Shown here: positions 33,862-42,271 of the stretch, one piece after another
Position numbering within the stretch: position 1 is the stretch's first letter
How the letters are laid out: every line of letters starts with the position of its first letter
Source: Endoryza sp044226045
Lineage (GTDB): Bacteria > Bacteroidota > Bacteroidia > Chitinophagales > Chitinophagaceae
DNA length: 64,000 nt
NCBI GenBank assembly: GCA_044226045.1
Contig: JBGAHR010000008.1
Coordinates: 53,868-117,867, forward strand
Direction of reading: 5' to 3'
Made by a program: the position numbers and the translations under genes
The notes under the pieces: model-generated
Databases searched by the model: none
The model's input: the letters and a program-made list of their open reading frames with translations, nothing else
Told to the model about the DNA's origin: nothing

Positions 33862-34920
33862 ATGAGAAGAATCATCAGCGGAATACAACAGGTAGGAATC
33901 GGGGTCAGCAATGCCGACGAAGCCTTTAAGTGGTATCGAAAAGTGTTTGGTACCGATATCGTGGTGTTTAAAGACGCCGCTACTGCCAACCTGATGACCC
34001 GATACACCGGAGGCGAAGCGCATGCCCGCTACGCGATCCTTGCGCTGAATATGCAAAGTGGAGGAGGATTTGAAATCTGGCAATATACCAGTCGCACCCC
34101 GGTAGCACCCGCCACCGAAGTGTTGATGGGTGACCTCGGCATCCTGAGCGTGAAAATCAAAAGCAGGAATGCAGCCCGCAGTTATGAATTCTGTTCCCAA
34201 AATGCAGTGAACACCCTGACAAAACCGGAGGCCCAGCCCACCGGGAAACAACATTTCTTCCTGAAAGATCCTTACAACAACCTGTTTGAGCTGGTGGAAG
34301 ACGATTACTGGTTTGGCGATACCGGCCACCACAGCGGCGCTGTTTGTGGGGTAACCATTGGCGTTAGTGATATAGAAAAGGCCAGGGCCTTCTACAAGAA
34401 CGTACTGGGTTATGACCAGGTGCTCTACCAGGGAGAGGGTAATTATGCCGACCTGGCGGGTTTGCCTGGAGGAGCGAATCATTTCCGCCGGGCATTGCTG
34501 GGATCCTCGCGAAAGCAGGAAGGTGCTTTCAGTAAATTGTTAGGCCCAACCTATATAGAGTTATTGCAGGTAACCGACCGGCAACCGGTGGCCATTTACC
34601 GAAACCGGTACTGGGGCGACCTTGGATTTATTCATGTGTGTTTTGATATAAATGGGTTTGAGGCTCACAAGAAGATCTGTGAAGAGAACAATGCCCCCCT
34701 GACCATCGACAGCAGCGACAGCTTTGACATGGGGGAAGCTGCCGGACATTTCGCTTACAACGAAGATCCGGATGGTACCCTGGTCGAATATGTTGAAACA
34801 CATCGGGTGCCTATCCTTAAAAAAATTGGCTGGTACCTCGATCTGCGGAAAAGAAATCCGGAGAAGCCTTTGCCTAACTGGATGGTGAAAAGCCTGAGCT
34901 TCTCCCGGGTTAAAGACTGA
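33862..34920 (+). CDS. Two-domain VOC (glyoxalase/dioxygenase fold) protein
   Basis: A 352-residue protein with two vicinal-oxygen-chelate modules: IQQVGIGVSNADEAFKWYRK (first) and GVTIGVSDIEKARAFYKNVL (second), each continuing to an acidic end segment (FELVEDDYWF and EDPDGTLVEYVE). The ATG at 33862 is used; a TTG 18 bp upstream is possible. Metal ligands of such proteins are usually His or Glu at these positions. Substrate and reaction are unknown. No operon partner is obvious: the next gene starts 78 bp later. Confidence 0.85.
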   Translation: MRRIISGIQQVGIGVSNADEAFKWYRKVFGTDIVVFKDAATANLMTRYTGGEAHARYAILALNMQSGGGFEIWQYTSRTPVAPATEVLMGDLGILSVKIKSRNAARSYEFCSQNAVNTLTKPEAQPTGKQHFFLKDPYNNLFELVEDDYWFGDTGHHSGAVCGVTIGVSDIEKARAFYKNVLGYDQVLYQGEGNYADLAGLPGGANHFRRALLGSSRKQEGAFSKLLGPTYIELLQVTDRQPVAIYRNRYWGDLGFIHVCFDINGFEAHKKICEENNAPLTIDSSDSFDMGEAAGHFAYNEDPDGTLVEYVETHRVPILKKIGWYLDLRKRNPEKPLPNWMVKSLSFSRVKD

Positions 34921-34998
34921 CGATAGCGGCCAATTGTAAAAAATCCTGCCTGAACCGTCATTAGTGTTGTTTGAAGTGGAACCGCCGGTCGCTTCCGA

Positions 34999-37900
34999 AT
35001 GCTAATTTTGGAGCCAGCACAATCAGCCAACTTGAGATATTCCTTCTTTTTATGGATCCTGATCCTGTCCGCACTTACCGGCCAGGCACAGACGCCGAAT
35101 TCCATGGTGTTTACCAAATTGAATTCGAAGAACGGATTATTGACAGATGTGGTTCTTCAGTCAGTACAGGATGCCAAAGGATTTTTGTGGATAGCAACAG
35201 AGAACGGACTGCAGCGCTACGATGGAAATCATTTTACCAATTATCACCACATCCCCGGTGACTCTTCTTCGATTCCCGATAACTTCATCAACAGATTATT
35301 TGTAGACAGCAAGGGAAGGCTTTGGGTGATTTCAGGAACCCATATTGCTCAGTATAATCCGGAGAAAAACAATTTCAGGACTATCCGAACGGGCGAACAG
35401 GTACGGTTTATCAAGAAAATACTGGAGGATCACAATGGAAAGATCCTGGTTGTTACCGTGACCAGGGAAGTTTATTTTTTTGATGAAACCAGGATGGGTT
35501 TTTTCGAGAAATATCCTTTGCCTGCACTACCCGGCCATTTTACCGTGGATAATATGGCGCCGACACTTGAAAAAGATGTTTATTGGCTCACCACTTCTAC
35601 CGGGGCAGTAAAACTGAATATGAACCCGGCTTCCGGTCTGTCAGCAGAAGGAGGTTCCGGATCGCTGTACCAGGACCCGAAAATATCCGGTATCAAACAA
35701 ACGCGGTATCCCTATGTGGATCGTTCCAATAGTTTGTGGTTTGTTAGCTTTGTGCCGTTCAAAGGACTTCCGGCACTGTACAATTTCAATGATAAAACCG
35801 GGCAGTTGAGGGTATGGGATTCCGTTACCAACCCCATCACCAATGTCAGTCATGAAATATGGGGAATCCGGCAGCAACGCAATGGCATGACCTGGATTTA
35901 TGGCCCTTCCATTCTGGCCTACCTGGATACAACCACCGGAAAGTTTGTTCATATAAAAAGCAGTCCCGGTAAGGAGAACGGTATTGAATACGATTATGTA
36001 GTTGATCTTTTTGAAGACCGGGAGAATAATTTATGGATATCATCCAACAAAGGACTCTACCGGCTTAACCTTTCCCAGCAATATTTTCAATATCTGCCTG
36101 TACAACGAATGGCCGATACCGGCCGGATCGATGAGCATGTTACCGCCATTTTACCCGTCAGTGACCGGGAGACCTGGATCGGAACCAGGGGGAAGGGCGT
36201 TTTTTCGTATGATCATCACTGGAAGCCGATTCCCAATGCCCTGATGCAGGGCAGACCCGCTCTTGCCAATATGGAAGTGATCTGTATGATCAAAACCAGG
36301 AGTGGCGATATCTGGATCGGGCAAAGAGACGGTTCCATTTTGGTGTATCATCCGGCCACCGACCTGGTCGAAAAATTCAATCTCAGTGCCGTTGGAGGAG
36401 AATCCGTTCGCCAGTTACTGGAAGACCGGAAAGGCAATATCTGGATCGGCACCAATGCAGGCGGCCTGCTTACCCTGGAAAAGGGTCGCTGGCGAGACAG
36501 CCTGCATTCGATACACTGGCTTGACACCAATTCACTCAGCCCCGTAACCCGTTTATACGAAGACCGGCAGGGAATGATCTGGATCGGTACCATGAGTGAT
36601 GGCTTGTACAAACGCCATCCCGACAGTTACAAGGTGCTGGCCCATTATGTTCAGGCAACCGTAAAAGAAAAAGGATTGGGCAGCATGGCAGCGAACGATA
36701 TGTTGCAGTACGACGACAGCACGCTGCTGATAGCCAGCCAGGGGATTTCCATTCTAAATACCAGGACTAACCGATTTCGGTATTTCGGGCCCGCTGACGG
36801 TCTGCCTTCCGAACGAACCTTGAATCTGATAAAAGATCAGCAGGGTAAACTGTGGGTGATTACAGTCAGTAATTTTTACCAGTTCAACCTCGAACGGGGA
36901 TTACCCATCCAGTACAATCGCTCCAATGGTTTAATCAACAGCAATTTTGAGATCGCTTCCCATGCTTTGCTGCCGGGCAACCAGATTGTGCTGGGCACCT
37001 TTCATGATTTCCTGGTATTCGATCTCGGCAAGGCCACAGACACCACGCTGTTGCCGAATGTATTGCTGACCGGTTTACGTTTGCTCGATCAACCTGTATC
37101 CATTGATTCTGCGTTGCAGAAGGGAAACATACTGACATTGCCTTATGACAAGAGTTCCCTCGTCATTGAATTCAGCACTCTCAGTTACAGCAAGCATCCC
37201 ACCGTTCAGTATATGCTGGAAGGAGTGGACAGGGACTGGATCACGGCAACAGAGATGAAGGCTTCCTATCCATTCCTGCCACCGGGTACCTATGCCTTCA
37301 AGGTCAGGGCTATTCATGAAGTGGGACTGATCGGGGATACGGTAACGCTGATGACGGTACGTGTACAAAGACCCTTCTGGAAATCCTGGATATTTTATGT
37401 GATTCTTTTATTGGCGCTGCTGGCCTTTCTGTACTGGCAAGACCGGAAACGAATCAGGAGAAAAGAATACATCCTGCGGATGAGGAGTCAGCTCGCCACC
37501 AGTCTGCATGAAGAAGTGAATACCGCCTTGGGCAACATCAGTATTTTAAGCGAGGTAGCCAGTATGAAAGCCGATTACGATCTTGAAAAGTCAAAGATGT
37601 ATATCAAGCAGATCAATCATCGAAGTCGTCATATGATTGTTGCGATGAATGATATGCTGTGGAGTATTGATCCTGCCAACGACAACATGCCTAAAACAGT
37701 GGAGCGGTTGCAGGAATATGTACATGGTTTGAATGCTGAACTGGGTGTACAGTACACGCTGGATATGAAACACGCCATTCATTCGATTGAACTGGAGATG
37801 CCCAATCGCTATTATACTTTCTGTTTATTCAGGTCCTATATTGATCTTTTGGTGGAACTGGGCGTGAAGCAGGCTGAGATAGAGATCGACGCGCATAAAT

Positions 37901-38088
37901 CCGAACTGTGTTTTGTACTTCGTTTTCCGTTTGCGGAGATCACGCATGCCGATTTTGAGCAATCCATGGGCAAAGAACCCATTGCGAACCGACTGGAGGA
38001 CCTGGGTGGCCAGTTTCATTTCAGCAGGAGCGGGGCCTTCAGCCGCCTTGAAACCGATATTCCCCTGAGACGAAACAGCTCTGTATAA
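34999..38088 (+). CDS. Two-component-regulator-propeller sensor with degenerate histidine-kinase C-terminus
   Basis: A 1029-residue exported-and-membrane sensor. A signal peptide (FFLWILILSALTGQAQ) is followed by a large periplasmic beta-propeller of Reg_prop repeats (GFLWIATENGLQRYDGNHF, NLWISSNKGLYRLN, GNIWIGTNAGGLL, GMIWIGTMSDGLYK), a Y_Y_Y-like domain (~residues 720-790) and one TM helix (797-815). The cytoplasmic part has a HisKA_3-like helix with His837 in SLHEEVNTALGNISILSE. The ATPase domain that should follow is short and lacks the N-box and DxGxG motif: FRSYIDLLVELGVKQAEIEI and RFPFAEITHADF stand in their place. No receiver or AraC domain is fused. It may be a signalling pseudokinase; the ligand is unknown. 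Confidence 0.85.
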   Translation: MLILEPAQSANLRYSFFLWILILSALTGQAQTPNSMVFTKLNSKNGLLTDVVLQSVQDAKGFLWIATENGLQRYDGNHFTNYHHIPGDSSSIPDNFINRLFVDSKGRLWVISGTHIAQYNPEKNNFRTIRTGEQVRFIKKILEDHNGKILVVTVTREVYFFDETRMGFFEKYPLPALPGHFTVDNMAPTLEKDVYWLTTSTGAVKLNMNPASGLSAEGGSGSLYQDPKISGIKQTRYPYVDRSNSLWFVSFVPFKGLPALYNFNDKTGQLRVWDSVTNPITNVSHEIWGIRQQRNGMTWIYGPSILAYLDTTTGKFVHIKSSPGKENGIEYDYVVDLFEDRENNLWISSNKGLYRLNLSQQYFQYLPVQRMADTGRIDEHVTAILPVSDRETWIGTRGKGVFSYDHHWKPIPNALMQGRPALANMEVICMIKTRSGDIWIGQRDGSILVYHPATDLVEKFNLSAVGGESVRQLLEDRKGNIWIGTNAGGLLTLEKGRWRDSLHSIHWLDTNSLSPVTRLYEDRQGMIWIGTMSDGLYKRHPDSYKVLAHYVQATVKEKGLGSMAANDMLQYDDSTLLIASQGISILNTRTNRFRYFGPADGLPSERTLNLIKDQQGKLWVITVSNFYQFNLERGLPIQYNRSNGLINSNFEIASHALLPGNQIVLGTFHDFLVFDLGKATDTTLLPNVLLTGLRLLDQPVSIDSALQKGNILTLPYDKSSLVIEFSTLSYSKHPTVQYMLEGVDRDWITATEMKASYPFLPPGTYAFKVRAIHEVGLIGDTVTLMTVRVQRPFWKSWIFYVILLLALLAFLYWQDRKRIRRKEYILRMRSQLATSLHEEVNTALGNISILSEVASMKADYDLEKSKMYIKQINHRSRHMIVAMNDMLWSIDPANDNMPKTVERLQEYVHGLNAELGVQYTLDMKHAIHSIELEMPNRYYTFCLFRSYIDLLVELGVKQAEIEIDAHKSELCFVLRFPFAEITHADFEQSMGKEPIANRLEDLGGQFHFSRSGAFSRLETDIPLRRNSSV

Positions 38089-38173
38089 AATAGAAGCTGA
38101 TTATCAGGTATTTACAGAAAGGATTCCTTCAAAAAAGACCCGGCCGAGGGAGGTGAAACCCAATGATTTACTG

Positions 38174-38181
38174 TATCTTTG
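38174..38181 (+). promoter_or_regulatory. -7 box of the rpsA promoter
   Basis: TATCTTTG matches TAnnTTTG, 32 bp before the rpsA ATG. No -33 TTTG is visible at the ideal distance. Confidence 0.45.
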
Positions 38182-38213
38182 CTGCCCCGAATTAAAACCC
38201 TCGGGGTTATATC

Positions 38214-40115
38214 ATGAATTTTATTGTTAAACAACTAAACGCTGATGCACAGGAGTCTTCTGCCGCCAGCGCAGAAGCTACAGCGACACCCACTGCACCT
38301 GTGGTTGAGCAACCTACTGCTCATGATGATTTTGACTGGAGCATCGACAAAAGAAATGTGACTTCTTATTCAAAAGAAGAGAAAGCCAAGTACGATTCTG
38401 TTTATGAAGGCACTTTCAAATCAGTTACCGATGGTGAACTGGTTACCGGTGCTGTGGTAGCTCTCACTAAAACAGATGCTGTTATCAACATCGGTTTCAA
38501 GAGTGATGGTTTGATTTCATTGAACGAGTTCCGTGATCTTCCCAACCTGAAAACAGGCGATGAAGTGGAAGTAATGGTGGTGGAGAAAGAAGACCGGGAA
38601 GGTCATCTGAACCTGAGCCGCAAGCAGGCCCGCATTACCCGCGCATGGGAGCGTATTGTGGAAGTTCACAAAACCGGCGAGGTTATTACCGGAACAGTTA
38701 CTTCGAAGACAAAAGGTGGTTTGATTGTGGATGTATTCGGTATGGAAACCTTCCTGCCCGGTTCACAGATCGACGTTAAACCTGTTACTGACTATGATCA
38801 GTTTGTTGGCAAGACCATGGAGTTTAAAGTGGTTAAGATCAACGAGGCTATCAAGAACGCTGTGGTAAGCCACAAAGCGCTTATTGAAAGCGATATCGAA
38901 GCTCAAAGAGCCGAGATCATGAGCAAACTCGAAAGAGGTCAGGTTCTGGAAGGAACTATCAAGAATATCACCGATTTCGGTGCGTTCATGGACCTGGGTG
39001 GACTCGACGGTCTGCTGTATATCACCGATATCAGCTGGGGTCGTATCAGCCATCCGAGCGAAGTGCTCAAGCTCGATCAGAAACTCAAGGTGGTGGTACT
39101 CGATTTCGACGACGAGAAGAAGCGTATCAGCCTTGGTCTGAAACAACTGACTCCGCACCCATGGGATATCCTCCCGGAAACCATCACAGAAGGTTCTGTG
39201 GTAAAAGGAAAAGTGGTGAATATCGAAGATTACGGTGCATTCCTGGAAATCATGCCGGGAGTGGAAGGCCTGGTTCACGTAAGCGAAATTACATGGGCCA
39301 ATACACCGGTGAATGCGAAGGAGTTCTTCAAACTCGGCGACGAGCATGAAGCCAAGATCGTAACACTGGATAAGGCAAACCGTAAGATGAGCCTTTCTAT
39401 CAAGCAGATGAGCGAAGATCCCTGGAGCACGATCGAAACACGTTTCCCTGAAGGAAGCCGTCATACAGGCCTGGTGAAAAACATCACTCCTTATGGCGTA
39501 TTTGTGGAACTCGCAACCGGTATCGGCGGCATGATCCACATCAGCGACCTGAGCTGGTTGAAGCGTTTCAGCCATCCTTCCGAATACACGAAGGTGGGCA
39601 GTCATATCGACGTGGTTATCCTCGGTATCGACAAAGACAACCGCAAACTGCAACTCGGACATAAACAACTGGAAGAAGATCCCTGGAACGCTTTGCAGGA
39701 TACCTTCGCTGTAGGTACTCTCCACGAAGGAACCGTGATCCGCAAGGACGACAAAGGCGCTGTGATCCAGCTCCCTTATGGACTGGAAGGCTTTGCTCCT
39801 AACCGTCACCTGAACAAGGAAGATGGCAAACAGGTACAGGCAGACGAAACAGCCCAGTTCATGGTGATCGAATTCGACCGCAACGAGAAGAGAATTGTTC
39901 TGTCTCACACACGCATCTGGGAGCAATCCAAGGTAGAAGAGAAGGAAGCTGCGAAGAAAGAAGCACGTGTTGAAGCAGAAAAGACCAAGAAAGCGGTTAA
40001 GAATATCCAGAACAAAGTTGAAAAAACAACGCTGGGAGACCTCGGCGCATTAGCTGAAATCAAAGCCAAACTCCAGGAAGGAGAGAAGAGCGGAGAAGAA
40101 GCAAAAGGCGAGTAA
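38214..40115 (+). CDS. rpsA: 30S ribosomal protein S1
   Basis: A 633-residue S1 with about six S1/OB RNA-binding domains in tandem (for example ILEGTIKNITDFGAFMDLGG, SVVKGKVVNIEDYGAFLEI, TGLVKNITPYGVFVELATGI). It delivers mRNA to the 30S platform, which matters in Bacteroidota where Shine-Dalgarno pairing is weak. An acidic, Ala/Thr/Pro-rich N-terminal extension (~residues 10-40) precedes the first domain, and a Lys/Glu-rich tail closes it. A single-gene unit with its own promoter box and terminator. Confidence 0.96.
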   Translation: MNFIVKQLNADAQESSAASAEATATPTAPVVEQPTAHDDFDWSIDKRNVTSYSKEEKAKYDSVYEGTFKSVTDGELVTGAVVALTKTDAVINIGFKSDGLISLNEFRDLPNLKTGDEVEVMVVEKEDREGHLNLSRKQARITRAWERIVEVHKTGEVITGTVTSKTKGGLIVDVFGMETFLPGSQIDVKPVTDYDQFVGKTMEFKVVKINEAIKNAVVSHKALIESDIEAQRAEIMSKLERGQVLEGTIKNITDFGAFMDLGGLDGLLYITDISWGRISHPSEVLKLDQKLKVVVLDFDDEKKRISLGLKQLTPHPWDILPETITEGSVVKGKVVNIEDYGAFLEIMPGVEGLVHVSEITWANTPVNAKEFFKLGDEHEAKIVTLDKANRKMSLSIKQMSEDPWSTIETRFPEGSRHTGLVKNITPYGVFVELATGIGGMIHISDLSWLKRFSHPSEYTKVGSHIDVVILGIDKDNRKLQLGHKQLEEDPWNALQDTFAVGTLHEGTVIRKDDKGAVIQLPYGLEGFAPNRHLNKEDGKQVQADETAQFMVIEFDRNEKRIVLSHTRIWEQSKVEEKEAAKKEARVEAEKTKKAVKNIQNKVEKTTLGDLGALAEIKAKLQEGEKSGEEAKGE

Positions 40116-40137
40116 TTCCAGTCGGGACATTCTAAGT

Positions 40138-40172
40138 AAAACTCCTTACCGAACCCGGTAAGGAGTTTTTTT
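40138..40172 (+). terminator. Rho-independent terminator after rpsA
   Basis: ACTCCTTACC (40141-40150) pairs perfectly with GGTAAGGAGT (40157-40166), then a T-run. Confidence 0.9.
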
Positions 40173-40334
40173 ATGTATAATTGTCAACGTTATATAATTT
40201 TGATTTCATCCGCTACGTTATAAACCGTTAGCCGAGCGCCCCGAAACCTAAATTATTCCCCAAAAATGATCAGACTGACGCGTCTCTTCCGATCTGGCAA
40301 CCACTTGTCCCAATCATATTTAATCATTAATAAT

Positions 40335-42263
40335 ATGCGCATATCCAACCTGGTAAGGCCCCTGCTGTTGCTCCTCTTACCGGCCTGGTCACTGGCACAG
40401 CTACCCGATGATGTAGCCACCGCCGATGGACTGGCCCGGAAATACAAAGATGAAGATGTTGCCTGTCTCACCTCTTATCGCCTCTTTACATTTGACAAGG
40501 GAAAAAATGCCCTGGGAGATAAGGTGGTGGTGATCCAGGAAGATGCGGAGCTGGAATTTATCGCCCTTAAAAAATTTGCTACCATCACTTACCCGGAGTT
40601 TTACAATAAGTTCATACAACTGAAGTCTTTCAAAAAGGCAGATAAGATCAATACCCGTTTTGTGACCTCGGCCAGATCCGGCGTTGACCGGGCGGTAACT
40701 GGTGACGGAATCTTCTTTGACGACAGCCGGGTGCAATACTTCCCGATCCGGTTTCGGGAAAAAGGCAGTATGGCCAAGGTGACTGTTAAAAAAGAGTATT
40801 CAGATGGAAAATATCTTACCCGGCTCTTTTTCAAAGAGGATTACCCGGTAAAAGAACAGGTTTTTGAATTCAAGGTACCCGAATGGCTAACCGTTGATTT
40901 CAAACAAATGAATTTTGAAGGGTTCAAAATTGAAAAGCAGCAGAATCAGAAAGGGAATTATACCAGTTACATCTTCCGGTTGAAAGATGTGTCGCCTTCC
41001 AAGGATGAATTCAAAAGGCTGGGACCGGCGTACGTGGAGCCGCACATCATTGTTCAGATCAAATCATTCGAATCGAAAAATGAAACCCTGAAGGGCTTCG
41101 ACAAGATAGATGATGTATATGCCTGGAACAATCGCCTTTACCTTATGGCGAATAATGATGTGAGCAAGATCAAGCCTATTTTCGAAAAGATTGTGCAGGG
41201 AAAGACCAACGACCTGGAAAAGATCAAGGCCATATACTACTGGGTACAGGATAATATCCGTTACATCGCTTACGAGAATGGCTATTCGGGTTATATCCCT
41301 GCTTCCGCACAGGATGTGGCTACCAAGAAATACGGCGATTGTAAAGGGATGGCCAACCTGCTCACAGAGTTGTTGAAACTGGGAGGATATGACGCGCATT
41401 TTACCTGGATAGGAACCCGCGATCTCCCGTACAAGCAATCGATGCCGGCGCTCTGTGTAAATAACCACGCGATCTGTGTTCTGTATTACCAGGGTAAGGA
41501 ATATTACCTCGACGCAACTGAAAATTATGCTCCTTTTGGCGAGAACGCCTATCGGATCCAGGGCAAGGAAGCCATGATTGCCAAAGGCGACAAGTTCGAA
41601 GTGAAAGAAGTACCCATTACAACCGGTAAAGAACACCGCGTAGCCACCCGTGCCGACCTCACCCTCAATAATGATAAATTATCCGGTAAGGTAAAGGTCA
41701 CGCTGACGGGAAATGAACGCAAGGATTTTCATCAGTTATACCAGACCATGCCGGTGACCGCGCAGGAAGAAGCTCTGAACAATTACCTCGAATTTGGTAA
41801 TGATAACCTGCAGGCCACGAATGTGAAGACCAGCGACCTGAAGAATCGCGAAATACCGGTGGTCATCGAGGGAGATGTGGATCTCAGCAATAACGTCAAT
41901 GATATCTCCGGAGATAAATATGTGAGTATCGACTTCTTCCCCAAGACACTTGCCCGTTATATGCCCGATGAGAAAAGAGTGAACGGATATGATTTTGACT
42001 ATGTATTGAGTTATGAAGATGAGATCACCCTTTCGATACCGGCCGACCGGAAATTTGTGGATGTTCCCGACAAACTGGAGATGAACTATCCCGGCTATGA
42101 GTTCAAAGGTGAGTATGTAGTGAACGGCAATAAAATTACTCTTCGGAAAATCCTGACCATCAAGAATTCGATCATTATGACATCGGATTTTGATAACTGG
42201 AAGAAATTCCTGGAATCCATCAGGGAGTTCAATAAATTCTTTATCACCATCACTAAAAAATAA
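40335..42263 (+). CDS. Exported transglutaminase-like protein with N-terminal DUF3857-type domain
   Basis: A 642-residue secreted protein. I use the ATG at 40335, which gives the signal peptide MRISNLVRPLLLLLLPAWSLAQ; the longer frame from 40266 does not. An N-terminal DUF3857-like beta-rich domain is followed by a transglutaminase/cysteine-protease core with Cys336 in KYGDCKGMA, His378 in VNNHAICV and Asp393 in YYLDATENYAPFG, a complete triad. It overlaps no neighbour but is only 8 bp upstream of a large paralogue. Substrates could be peptides or cell-surface proteins; this is inferred. Confidence 0.85.
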   Translation: MRISNLVRPLLLLLLPAWSLAQLPDDVATADGLARKYKDEDVACLTSYRLFTFDKGKNALGDKVVVIQEDAELEFIALKKFATITYPEFYNKFIQLKSFKKADKINTRFVTSARSGVDRAVTGDGIFFDDSRVQYFPIRFREKGSMAKVTVKKEYSDGKYLTRLFFKEDYPVKEQVFEFKVPEWLTVDFKQMNFEGFKIEKQQNQKGNYTSYIFRLKDVSPSKDEFKRLGPAYVEPHIIVQIKSFESKNETLKGFDKIDDVYAWNNRLYLMANNDVSKIKPIFEKIVQGKTNDLEKIKAIYYWVQDNIRYIAYENGYSGYIPASAQDVATKKYGDCKGMANLLTELLKLGGYDAHFTWIGTRDLPYKQSMPALCVNNHAICVLYYQGKEYYLDATENYAPFGENAYRIQGKEAMIAKGDKFEVKEVPITTGKEHRVATRADLTLNNDKLSGKVKVTLTGNERKDFHQLYQTMPVTAQEEALNNYLEFGNDNLQATNVKTSDLKNREIPVVIEGDVDLSNNVNDISGDKYVSIDFFPKTLARYMPDEKRVNGYDFDYVLSYEDEITLSIPADRKFVDVPDKLEMNYPGYEFKGEYVVNGNKITLRKILTIKNSIIMTSDFDNWKKFLESIREFNKFFITITKK

Positions 42264-42271
42264 CCCGCGGT

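Noticed and set aside
38763..39926. 387-residue antisense frame inside rpsA, and similar long antisense frames inside fusA, ilvE and secY
   Set aside because: Each is the shadow of a well-conserved gene with biased codons on the other strand.
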